Positions 8,496 through 15,082 of a stretch of DNA of 16,348 nucleotides are shown here, in pieces (within the stretch, counting starts at the first letter, position 1; every line of letters begins with the position of its first letter). The stretch comes from Desulfobulbus_C sp964551175 (GTDB taxonomy: Bacteria; Desulfobacterota; Desulfobulbia; Desulfobulbales; Desulfobulbaceae), in NCBI GenBank assembly GCA_964551175.1, contig CAZKBZ010000062.1, positions 1 through 16,348 on the forward strand, given 5' to 3'. A program made the translations under genes and the position numbers. The notes under the pieces are model-generated. The model made no database searches, had not been told where the DNA came from, and saw only the letters and a list, made by a program, of their open reading frames with translations.

Positions 8496-9950
8496 ATGTT
8501 TGGCTTTTTATCAAGCGGGCTGTTCCTGGGATGGTCCCTCGGCGCCAACGATGCCTCCAACGTATTTGGTACAGCGGTCGCATCCAGGATGATCAAATTT
8601 CGGACTGCTGCTGTCTACTGCAGTGTTTTTGTTATTATCGGCGCGGTCGTCAGCGGTGCCGGGGCTTCCCATACGCTTGGCAAACTCGGTGCGGTCAATG
8701 CCGTTGCCGGAGCCTTTATTGTCGCCTTTGCTGCAGCGATGTCCGTCTACCTGATGACCGTGGCACGATTCCCGGTTTCGACCTCTCAGGCCATTGTCGG
8801 CGCAATTATCGGCTGGAATATGTTCACCGGTTCGATAACCGATATGCATTCATTGACCAGAATTATCTCCACCTGGATTTTTTGTCCACTGCTGGCAGCC
8901 GGTATTTCCATGCCTCTGTATCTGTTAACAGGTAAGCTTCTGCTCCGTTTCAATGTCCATATGTTCAAGCTTGATCTCCTCACCCGCTGGTCTCTGCTTG
9001 GTGCGGGCATATTTGGTTCCTATTCACTGGGTGCAAATAATATTGCCAACGTTATGGGTGTCTTCGTCCCCGTGGCGCATCTCGCGGATATATCGTTATT
9101 AGGAGTCAGATTTACCGGGGGCCAGCAACTCTTTCTTCTCGGCGGCATCGCCATTGCCGCAGGGGTGTTTACCTTCTCTAAAAGGGTTATGTTAACCGTT
9201 GGCAAAGGTATTTTTGATCTTTCTCCGGTCATGGCTGCTGTTGTGGTCTGGTCCCACTCCATCGTCCTCTTTCTCTTCTCCTCCGTTGCACTTGAGTCCT
9301 GGCTCAAGGGACACGGTTTGCCGTCATTCCCTCTTGTCCCGGTGTCAAGCTCTCAAGCCATTGTCGGGGCGGTTATCGGCATCGGCATCCTTAAAGGGGG
9401 CACAAGTATCCGCTGGAAGACCGTTGCCGGTATAACCAGTGGTTGGGTCACGACGCCTATTATCGCTGCCCTGATCAGTCTGATTTCACTCTTTTTCCTG
9501 CAAAATGTCTTTCAGCAGGATACATTTCGGCAGGTACCATTTATCCTGGATAATGATGCCATGACCCTGATCGAACGGGCTGGAATCAATACGGAAAATC
9601 TGCAACCATTAATCTGGCAGGAATATCCCAATGCGGTGACATTTAAAAAGGAGTTGGAAAAAAAAGCACAACTTGACAAAAAAACTCTCAAGCTGGTGAT
9701 GGATGCTGCTGAAATAGATGAAATGGAGGTTTCCGCTGAAGCACTGAAAAAAATTAACCCGCAGTCCTTGAGTACAGCACAACTGAAAGCCCTCAAGGAG
9801 TTGGAAGGCAGGGTCTTTACCCACCGCTGGCAACTGGATGCGGCCCTGGCGGAACTATCCCCTGAATTTCAGTTCAAGGAAGGTGATACAGAAAAAAATT
9901 CCCGTCTGCTTTCTCTTCTAAATCAACTCTATAATAAGTTCAGGACGTAA
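8496..9950 (+). CDS. pit: Pit-family inorganic phosphate transporter with extra C-terminal domain
   Basis: A low-affinity phosphate (probably metal-phosphate/H+ or Na+) permease, 484 aa. Both halves of the internal repeat are visible. The first has GANDASNVFGTAVASR at residue 16 and PVSTSQAIVGAIIG near 94. The second has GANNIANVMG near 178 and PVSSSQAIVGAVIG near 283, before the last helices end around residue 336. The second signature reads GANN rather than the usual GxND. The remaining ~148 residues form a hydrophilic tail rich in Lys, Glu and Leu, beyond the common permease core, and I do not recognise this tail. AAGGA precedes ATG 8496. It pairs with the DUF47 gene ten bases upstream. 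A related specificity such as sulfate cannot be excluded from motifs alone. Confidence 0.9.
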   Translation: MFGFLSSGLFLGWSLGANDASNVFGTAVASRMIKFRTAAVYCSVFVIIGAVVSGAGASHTLGKLGAVNAVAGAFIVAFAAAMSVYLMTVARFPVSTSQAIVGAIIGWNMFTGSITDMHSLTRIISTWIFCPLLAAGISMPLYLLTGKLLLRFNVHMFKLDLLTRWSLLGAGIFGSYSLGANNIANVMGVFVPVAHLADISLLGVRFTGGQQLFLLGGIAIAAGVFTFSKRVMLTVGKGIFDLSPVMAAVVVWSHSIVLFLFSSVALESWLKGHGLPSFPLVPVSSSQAIVGAVIGIGILKGGTSIRWKTVAGITSGWVTTPIIAALISLISLFFLQNVFQQDTFRQVPFILDNDAMTLIERAGINTENLQPLIWQEYPNAVTFKKELEKKAQLDKKTLKLVMDAAEIDEMEVSAEALKKINPQSLSTAQLKALKELEGRVFTHRWQLDAALAELSPEFQFKEGDTEKNSRLLSLLNQLYNKFRT

Positions 9951-10030
9951 CCCAGGTAAACAGTAAAAATTAAACGTTTCATGTTTTTTGCTTTTTATTC
10001 TTATCGGCAGGAGAGAAGGGAAAAGTGAAC

Positions 10031-10089
10031 AGGAAATAGGGAACAGAACAGTCTGGAAAGTATTCCCTTTTAACTGTTCCCTTTTTCCT
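10031..10089. repeat. Long imperfect stem-loop in the convergent gap
   Basis: AGGAAATAGGGAACAG (10031-10046) pairs with CTGTTCCCTTTTTCCT (10074-10089) at 15 of 16 positions, with a 27-base loop that itself contains GGAA and TTCC. The same gap has three copies of GAACAG within 10026-10046. It lies about 80 bases after the pit stop, so it may end that transcript from the left. Its repeat-like composition also fits a dispersed intergenic element. Confidence 0.55.
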
Positions 10090-10120
10090 CTCTGAGAGAT
10101 TGAGGAAAACACACCAGGCC

Positions 10121-10148
10121 ACCTTGCAAAATTGCTATTTTGCAAGGT
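10121..10148. terminator. Perfect 12-bp hairpin between converging pit and mamK-like genes
   Basis: ACCTTGCAAAAT (10121-10132) and ATTTTGCAAGGT (10137-10148) are perfectly complementary around the 4-base loop TGCT. The stem begins five bases after the stop codon of the minus-strand actin gene and lies downstream of pit on the plus strand, so it can fold in transcripts from both sides. No uridine run follows on either strand. It may therefore act as an mRNA 3'-end stabiliser or a bidirectional pause or terminator, or be a mobile palindromic repeat. Confidence 0.55.
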
Positions 10149-10153
10149 ATCCA

Positions 10154-11188
10154 TTACAATTCAGTCCAGTACTCCTCCGGCATTTCCTTTGCCAGCTCCA
10201 GGGCGCCATCAGCACCGCTAAACAGAGGATCATCCACAACCTGGACCCTGGTCGGTCCATATTCACCAATGGTCTGCTCAAGATATTGGGCAAGCCCGCG
10301 AATCTGGCTGCCGCCGCCGGCCAGGATAATGTTCCCCCTGATGGCATCCTGGTACTCCGGATCAAACTTGGCAATAAGTTCCAGGGTTGACTCCACCATG
10401 GCAGGTAAAATACTGTCGCAGGCCCGTTTCATTTCATCGGTAATGTTATGGAGCGTGGACTTGCCTTCCACCGGAATTTCCACCTCGATACTGGTGTCGA
10501 CATTACCGACAAAACTGTGCTCTTCCTTGAATCGACGCACCATGTTCAGGTTGAAATCAGCCTGCGGGTAACGGTCCTTGAGAAAGGTAAAGAGCTGTTG
10601 ATCAATGTAATCACCAGCAGTGAGTACGGTCCGCTGATCTTCCTCCGAAGGTACGGTTCCATGCATGATACAGAAATCTACGGTTCCGGCACCGATATCA
10701 ATTACAAGGGCATTATCCAGGGCACCCACACCATAGGCTACGGCAAAAGGTTCGGAAACCACAAACAGTGCCTCTGAAAACTCTGCCACAGCCTTCATCA
10801 ACGCTACTTTATTCACCTTGAACGATTCCGCCGGCACACCGACAACAGCCCTGATTTTTGCTTTATTTTTGGCAGGCTGCACCAGGGAAATAAGATGACG
10901 GATCAGCTCCTTGACTGCCTCTTCATCCCGTGCTGTTCCCTCTTTTATCACGCCGTTTTTCAGGGGACGATACATATCCAGGGACAGCCTGTGCTCCACA
11001 GCCTCTTCACCAAAGAGTATCGGCTTCCCCACAACTTTCCGGGAGATGAAATCCCTGGGCCAACCGACATAACTTTCTACCCATTTCTTTTTGCCGTTAT
11101 CAGCTGAAATAGCACTTCTTGAAGTTCCCAGGTCAATGCCGACCAGCAGTTTTTCGTCAGCTGTTGTTTTTGCCGATTTTTTTGCCAT
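10154..11188 (-). CDS. mamK-like: MamK-like bacterial actin filament protein
   Basis: A 344-residue actin-fold ATPase, close to MamK length (about 347). Phosphate loop 1 is GIDLGTSRSA (17-26), phosphate loop 2 is DIGAGTVDF (164-172), and the adenosine motif is AGGGSQIRG (290-298). VVSEPFAVAYG (143-153) carries E146, the counterpart of the MamK glutamate needed for ATP hydrolysis. Resemblance to MamK, as I recall that sequence, runs end to end: VVGVPA, GTVPxxEDQ with AGDYID, EEHSFVG, FDPEYQ, and the ending PEEYWTEL. It lacks the N-terminal membrane helix and motifs of MreB. The start is ATG 11188 because AAGGAG (11195-11200) lies six bases before it; an ATG at 11194 abuts that site. The 5' end overlaps the amidase gene by 32 bases. 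No other magnetosome gene is recognisable here, so a role in organelle alignment is not implied. It may position the cell-wall machinery. Confidence 0.92.
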   Translation of the reverse strand: MAKKSAKTTADEKLLVGIDLGTSRSAISADNGKKKWVESYVGWPRDFISRKVVGKPILFGEEAVEHRLSLDMYRPLKNGVIKEGTARDEEAVKELIRHLISLVQPAKNKAKIRAVVGVPAESFKVNKVALMKAVAEFSEALFVVSEPFAVAYGVGALDNALVIDIGAGTVDFCIMHGTVPSEEDQRTVLTAGDYIDQQLFTFLKDRYPQADFNLNMVRRFKEEHSFVGNVDTSIEVEIPVEGKSTLHNITDEMKRACDSILPAMVESTLELIAKFDPEYQDAIRGNIILAGGGSQIRGLAQYLEQTIGEYGPTRVQVVDDPLFSGADGALELAKEMPEEYWTEL

Positions 11189-12305
11189 TATCATCTCCTT
11201 TCACTACCTGTGTCTGTCTTTGCACAAGATAGCGATTTATCCCCTCTTCCAGGGAAGAAGTAATTTTCTCTCGATAAGCCGGGTTATTTAAGTTTGTTTC
11301 CTCTTCACTCTTGCTGATGCATGAAATCTCCACCAGAACACTTGGCGCATCCACACCTAACAGGACCACAAACGGGGCAATCTTGATCCCGTTGTCAGCT
11401 ATAAGTCTATCATATTTTTCCATATTGGAGAAGAGGCTGTGCTGGATAGTTGAGGCAAGAGTGGCTGATTCCTGCTCTTTGAGCACATCACCGATCTTTT
11501 TGATCATATTCTTGAAATCCCCGGTTGACAGCTCGGACCCACGGTTCTCCTGTTCGGCAAGGCGCAGGGTGTACAGATCTGAAGGAGGTCCGAAATAAAA
11601 AGTTTCGGTAACGTTGAACTCTTTCTGCGGCAGGGCATTGATATGAAGAGAGATAAACAGGTCTGCCTTGTTCAGGTTGGAAAACTGAACCCGGTCGGCC
11701 AGTGACATGAAGATATCCCTGTCGCGGGTAAGCAGAACCATGTATTGACCACTCTGCATGAGTTTATCCCGCAGGCGAAGGGCAATATCCAGAACAATAT
11801 CCTTTTCCCTGGTTCCCTGGCTGCCGATGGCGCCGGGATCCCTGCCCCCGTGCCCGGGATCAATAACAATAGTCTGTACACCAATCCCGAAAACAGAACT
11901 GAGGCGGACCTGGTCATGATTGAGAAGATAATTATAATCCAGAAGTCGCTTGGTCTCAAACGGTGCCACCGGCCAGGGATTCGGATCGGCAAAGTAGGAA
12001 GGCTGCCGACGCACAGCAGTATCCATTCTCTGATCATGCACAATTTCAGCCCAGGGCAGAATCGATGCCATGTCGGAAAAAGCAACCGGATTTGTAGACT
12101 GCTGGTTTATCGGATCCGCAACAAACTGAATCAGGACAACAGTTGCAGTGATCAGCAGTATGGATAACAACCTGGTTATGAACCGAAAACCGGTCCGGTG
12201 GACCGGACGGACCGGTTTCGCATGAGGCGCTGATAGTGCCAGGTTATCCTCATACACACCCTGCAGGATTATGTCCTTGATATCCGCATTTTCAGCATTG
12301 CGCAT
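11157..12305 (-). CDS. Membrane-anchored N-acetylmuramoyl-L-alanine amidase (Amidase_3)
   Basis: A zinc-dependent peptidoglycan hydrolase, 382 aa, cleaving the bond between MurNAc and L-Ala. Layout: a cytoplasmic tail (1-40), one transmembrane helix (about 41-63, FRFITRLLSILLITATVVL), a periplasmic linker (64-143) and the Amidase_3 domain (144-360). Zinc ligands are H152 in IDPGHGGRDPGAIG, E167 in REKDIVLDIALRLRD and H221 in ISLHINA; the catalytic glutamate is E326 in PSVLVEISCIS. LTRDRDIFMSLADRV is also typical. AmiA/B/C enzymes are normally exported by a cleaved signal peptide, so a 40-residue cytoplasmic tail before the anchor is unusual. Its stop lies inside the actin gene, giving tight translational coupling. 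A TTGACA-17-TATGCT promoter lies upstream. It probably acts in septal or local wall cleavage. No inhibitory helix or EnvC-type partner gene is visible. Confidence 0.92.
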   Translation of the reverse strand: MRNAENADIKDIILQGVYEDNLALSAPHAKPVRPVHRTGFRFITRLLSILLITATVVLIQFVADPINQQSTNPVAFSDMASILPWAEIVHDQRMDTAVRRQPSYFADPNPWPVAPFETKRLLDYNYLLNHDQVRLSSVFGIGVQTIVIDPGHGGRDPGAIGSQGTREKDIVLDIALRLRDKLMQSGQYMVLLTRDRDIFMSLADRVQFSNLNKADLFISLHINALPQKEFNVTETFYFGPPSDLYTLRLAEQENRGSELSTGDFKNMIKKIGDVLKEQESATLASTIQHSLFSNMEKYDRLIADNGIKIAPFVVLLGVDAPSVLVEISCISKSEEETNLNNPAYREKITSSLEEGINRYLVQRQTQVVKGDDNGKKIGKNNS

Positions 12306-12357
12306 CAGTGTGCACCCATTTCGTTGGTCAAGCCTCAGGCCTGCACGAAACAGTAAA

Positions 12358-12468
12358 TGTAATTAACTGTAATCAGCATATTATCTGCATTAAACAGTGT
12401 CAACTGTAACTGATCACGCTGTGTGTAACTCTGCGGTTTCATTGCCGACAGACTTGTAACTGGTTACA
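12358..12468. promoter_or_regulatory. Cluster of TGTAA repeats and a TGTAAC/GTTACA palindrome around the promoter
   Basis: TGTAA occurs at 12358, 12368, 12405, 12424 and 12455 in the same orientation. The last is part of a palindrome TGTAAC-TG-GTTACA (12455-12468). The repeats flank and overlap the predicted -35 and start site, as operators would. About five copies of a pentamer within 111 bases is far above chance. Which protein binds is unknown. The palindrome's two-base centre makes it a poor RNA hairpin, so a DNA site is more likely than a terminator for the upstream gene. Confidence 0.45.
12375..12403 (-). promoter_or_regulatory. Predicted sigma70-type promoter of the amidase-actin operon
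   Basis: On the minus strand TTGACA (12403-12398), a 17-base spacer and TATGCT (12380-12375) give a full consensus -35 box, ideal spacing and a four-of-six -10 box. Transcription would start near 12368, leaving a leader of about 63 bases before the amidase ATG at 12305. The hexamer GTTACA lies one base upstream of the -35 box. The same arrangement occurs before the CDF gene. Confidence 0.62.
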
Positions 12469-12483
12469 GGGGCCGATTCCTTA

Positions 12484-13380
12484 TTATTTCATATCCTTGA
12501 CAACGTACTGCACAGGGAGAACAGTAAAAAAAAGATAGAGGAGAAGAAAGCTGACAAGAAAAGCCGCTGTCACGCGCACACCCACAATAACCCAGTAATT
12601 GGCTCCGAAAATCACAAACAGGAGAGCATCCTCAATAATGGAGTGGCATATCATCAAAAAGGTGGCAATAAAAAAGACATCTCTGCAGTCCAGGTGACCG
12701 GCATCTACTTCCCGGATCAGGATTCCAGCCCCATAGGTGATACCGAGCAGCTGGCCGACAATAATGGAAAAAGAAGAATTCACTCTGTCTCCATATGTCT
12801 TCATGATCCGGGTCGACTTCAGCCAGTCCATGAAAAAAATAATCACTGCGATCAGAACAATGATCTTGATGGAGAGCAGAAGCGCATCACTTACCGATCC
12901 GAGCAGCATGGAGCTGAAGCTGTCATACTGTTGAAGTGCGGCTGTCCCCTCTTCTACCCTGTTGCCGAAGAATGACCGCGGCATGATCATTACGGGCAAC
13001 ACGGTGACAAAGGCCATAATTCCCCGCAGGATAACGGAATAGATTGAAGAAACTCCAAGCCGTTTCATAACGGCACATTCTATAACCAGGGAATGACAGA
13101 CTCCCAGAAAAACGGCAAGGATGGTCCACTGGTACGGGGTCAGTCCCAGTGGTGCGGCAAAGGCAATTGCCGCATACAGGTTCAGGAGAATACCGGCGGC
13201 AACGGCCATGGCCGCCTCAGCGGGAAGATCAAGAAAGGAGGTGATCGGAGCAAATAAAAAGGTAAGATGACGCAGCAGGTCAAAATAGAGCAGGATATCC
13301 GCCAGGATATAGAGTGGTACGATCAGCTTGATAATAAGAAGCGCACTGCGCAGTGACGACTCAAGACTCTGCTGCAGCAT
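12484..13380 (-). CDS. Gate-domain (nucleoside recognition family) membrane protein
   Basis: A polytopic inner-membrane protein of about 298 residues with eight or so hydrophobic helices. Two similar segments, FLGVCHSLVIECAVMKRLG and FLMICHSIIEDALLFVIFG, show an internal duplication with paired C-H-S and E residues, as in the Gate (nucleoside recognition, PF07670) family found also in SpmA/SpmB and concentrative transporters. FAAPLGLTPYQW and GQLLGITYGAGILIREVD are further conserved-looking loops. The frame extends to a TTG at 13422, but ATG 13380 (MLQQSLESSLRSALL) fits the family opening better; neither start has a clear ribosome site. The transported or sensed ligand is unknown, as for most of the family. 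It precedes the amidase gene in the same direction, with a 178-base gap that contains a separate promoter. Confidence 0.82.
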   Translation of the reverse strand: MLQQSLESSLRSALLIIKLIVPLYILADILLYFDLLRHLTFLFAPITSFLDLPAEAAMAVAAGILLNLYAAIAFAAPLGLTPYQWTILAVFLGVCHSLVIECAVMKRLGVSSIYSVILRGIMAFVTVLPVMIMPRSFFGNRVEEGTAALQQYDSFSSMLLGSVSDALLLSIKIIVLIAVIIFFMDWLKSTRIMKTYGDRVNSSFSIIVGQLLGITYGAGILIREVDAGHLDCRDVFFIATFLMICHSIIEDALLFVIFGANYWVIVGVRVTAAFLVSFLLLYLFFTVLPVQYVVKDMK

Positions 13381-13500
13381 TGTACGAAGGGGTGTCGGAC
13401 CTGCAGGCAGGACAGCTCTCAAAACGTATTTCGTCCCGGCAAAAAAGGAATAAGCAGCTGGTTGTCTGGCTCAAACCTGTTGAAAACTGCTGAATAATGA

Positions 13501-13526
13501 ACCTGCCAGCCGCATTGGAGGCAGGT
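13501..13526. terminator. Hairpin downstream of the diguanylate cyclase gene, possible terminator
   Basis: ACCTGCC (13501-13507) pairs perfectly with GGCAGGT (13520-13526) around a 12-base loop. It lies 34 bases beyond the minus-strand stop of the GGDEF gene, where a terminator would be expected. The T-rich tract (TTTTTTATT, from 13535) is on the plus-strand side, so as a minus-strand intrinsic terminator it is atypical. Confidence 0.35.
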
Positions 13527-13559
13527 ACCAATACTTTTTTATTGAAATCACGCATGAAG

Positions 13560-14813
13560 TTATTGTCCAGGAGCTGCTTTGGGTCTCTCCGTTTCCCCGG
13601 GCTGCTGATAGATCGTGCTCTGATTCTTACCCTGTTTTTTACTGCTGTACAGGGCCTTATCCGCCATTTTCATAATATGTGAAAGTTCCTGACCATGGCG
13701 TGGAAAACAGGCAATCCCAATACTTACATTTATGCTGATCGGGTTATCCTCGTAGATCATGGTCGTATCACCAATCTTTCTGCGCATGAGTTCCGCCACC
13801 TGAAATGCCTCTCTGCAGTCGGTTTCAGGAAGCAGGGCCACAAACTCATCACCGCCGAAACGGGCCAGCATATCGGCGTCACGCAACTCGGAACGCATGG
13901 TCTCGGCAATATGGACAATCAGCATGGTACCTGCATCATGGCCATAGGTGTCGTTGACTGCCTTAAGATTATCCGCATCGATCATCATGATGGAAAACCG
14001 GCGATGCTCAAGAAGAGAGCGACGATGCTCGCGCTGCATGAAAATCAGCAGCATCTTCATGTTCCACAACCCTGTCAACTGGTCGGTACGGGACAACTGA
14101 CGGATTTTATCCTTGGCCTTTTCCGATTCCCAGGAAATCAAAGAGACAAAGTAGGCAACAAACCAGAGCAGGAAAAGCTGAATAACCGGCCCAGGCAGAT
14201 CGGCAAGGCGAAAACTGCTGAACCCCTCCTGAAGACCGCAGGAACCGGAAGCCGCCAGCAGGACATAACATACTGTTATCAATGCAGTTTCGAGCATGGT
14301 CGTCAGCATGCCCATGGTGGTGGCGGAAAGCATGACAACTAAAAAATAAAGAGGCAGCAAGGGGCTTGCCAGTGCCCCGGTCTGCCAGACGACAGCCGTA
14401 ATGAAAACAACCATGGCCCAGGTGTTCAGGGCCAGTTTCCACCGCTTCTCCCCGTGACTGCGCCAGAAATAATGAATAAAACAGATAAAGGCGACAAACA
14501 GTCCCAGGATGATCAGGAGATTTTCGGGATGCGGCACAACCATCCCTGGAAGCTTCATGCACAGAATCACCAGTACCACCAGCAGCCACTGCATTTCAGC
14601 CACAGTCCTGCGGAATCCCTGCAGTTCAGCCTCATCGATTTCCTTATGGTCATCAATGGCAATCAAGACAACATTTTTATCTCCCAACAGGGAGTACATG
14701 GGAGAGGTCTTCTTGTGATGCTCATCAAAGTCGTCAGTTTCAGACTTCATAAAAAGAAAATCTTCACCCAACGATTTTTCACTACTCTCTTTTTTTGGTG
14801 TGACTTCACTCAT
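13560..14813 (-). CDS. Membrane-bound diguanylate cyclase (GGDEF)
   Basis: Synthesises cyclic di-GMP from two GTP, 417 aa. The N-terminal ~75 residues are charged and cytoplasmic. About six membrane helices follow (76-228: WLLVVLVILCMKL, LLIILGLFVAFICFIHYF, WAMVVFITAVVW, LYFLVVMLSATTMGML, ALITVCYVLLAAS, VIQLFLLWFVAYFVSLISW). The GGDEF domain (about 237-400) has DQLTGLWN (244-251), metal ligand D279 in MMIDADNLKAVND and the signature RFGGDEFVALLPE (318-330). The inhibitory I-site RDAD (311-314) lies exactly five residues before GGDEF, so product inhibition is expected. The membrane segment is not a MASE type I can name and may sense a membrane or periplasmic signal. No EAL domain or phosphodiesterase is seen nearby. 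AGGAT precedes the ATG at long spacing. Confidence 0.95.
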   Translation of the reverse strand: MSEVTPKKESSEKSLGEDFLFMKSETDDFDEHHKKTSPMYSLLGDKNVVLIAIDDHKEIDEAELQGFRRTVAEMQWLLVVLVILCMKLPGMVVPHPENLLIILGLFVAFICFIHYFWRSHGEKRWKLALNTWAMVVFITAVVWQTGALASPLLPLYFLVVMLSATTMGMLTTMLETALITVCYVLLAASGSCGLQEGFSSFRLADLPGPVIQLFLLWFVAYFVSLISWESEKAKDKIRQLSRTDQLTGLWNMKMLLIFMQREHRRSLLEHRRFSIMMIDADNLKAVNDTYGHDAGTMLIVHIAETMRSELRDADMLARFGGDEFVALLPETDCREAFQVAELMRRKIGDTTMIYEDNPISINVSIGIACFPRHGQELSHIMKMADKALYSSKKQGKNQSTIYQQPGETERPKAAPGQ

Positions 14814-14861
14814 TGTGTAATGATCCTGTCTGCCTTACCCATGAACCGGCGATTAGAGGGT

Positions 14862-14887
14862 ACCTTGAAAAATTGCCTGGAATTTTT
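14862..14887. repeat. Partial copy of the ACCTTGCAAAATTGC hairpin arm
   Basis: ACCTTGAAAAATTGC (14862-14876) matches the left arm and loop start of the hairpin at 10121-10135 at 14 of 15 bases. It can fold a weaker stem, AAAAATT (14868-14874) with AATTTTT (14881-14887). It sits in the leader of the diguanylate cyclase gene, whereas the first copy lies between converging genes. It may be a dispersed palindromic element or a coincidence in AT-rich DNA. Confidence 0.3.
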
Positions 14888-14978
14888 TTCTGCACTATCC
14901 CTGCATGAATTTTAGCTTCATATCATTATTTTCTTATAAACAGGGCATAAAATAAACAAAAAAAATGAATATCTGTTG

Positions 14979-15013
14979 TTGTAACCAGCCTGTGACATCA
15001 CAACTGGTTTCAA
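14979..15013 (-). terminator. Nested 35-base palindrome, probable terminator of the CDF gene
   Basis: TTGTAACCAG (14979-14988) pairs with CTGGTTTCAA (15004-15013) at nine of ten bases. Inside, TGTGA (14991-14995) pairs with TCACA (14998-15002). Together they form a nearly continuous stem interrupted by a small asymmetric bulge. Read on the minus strand it follows the CDF stop (15083) by 69 bases, and a run of eight T lies about ten bases beyond. This resembles an intrinsic terminator with a displaced U-tract; an operator is the alternative. A second small dyad, ATATGT/ACATAT, lies at 15014-15032. The rest of the 269-base gap is AT-rich without a recognisable gene. Confidence 0.5.
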
Positions 15014-15082
15014 ATATGTAATTATAACATATGGAAAACCGATTTCATCGACACGGTTCAACAAAATCTACGACCGGACAAC

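Noticed and set aside
9951..10153. A CRISPR-like or tandem repeat array in the convergent gap
   Set aside because: The GAACAG copies are irregularly spaced and too short. The structure is better described as two separate inverted repeats.
13695..14342. A long open frame on the plus strand, antisense to the diguanylate cyclase gene
   Set aside because: It lies entirely opposite a gene with clear GGDEF motifs. Its translation is rich in His, Gln and Arg with no recognisable domain and no ribosome site.
14879..14893. GG...GC element resembling a sigma54 promoter upstream of the diguanylate cyclase gene
   Set aside because: It is on the strand opposite to the gene, and the GG to GC spacing is 11 bases instead of the required 10.
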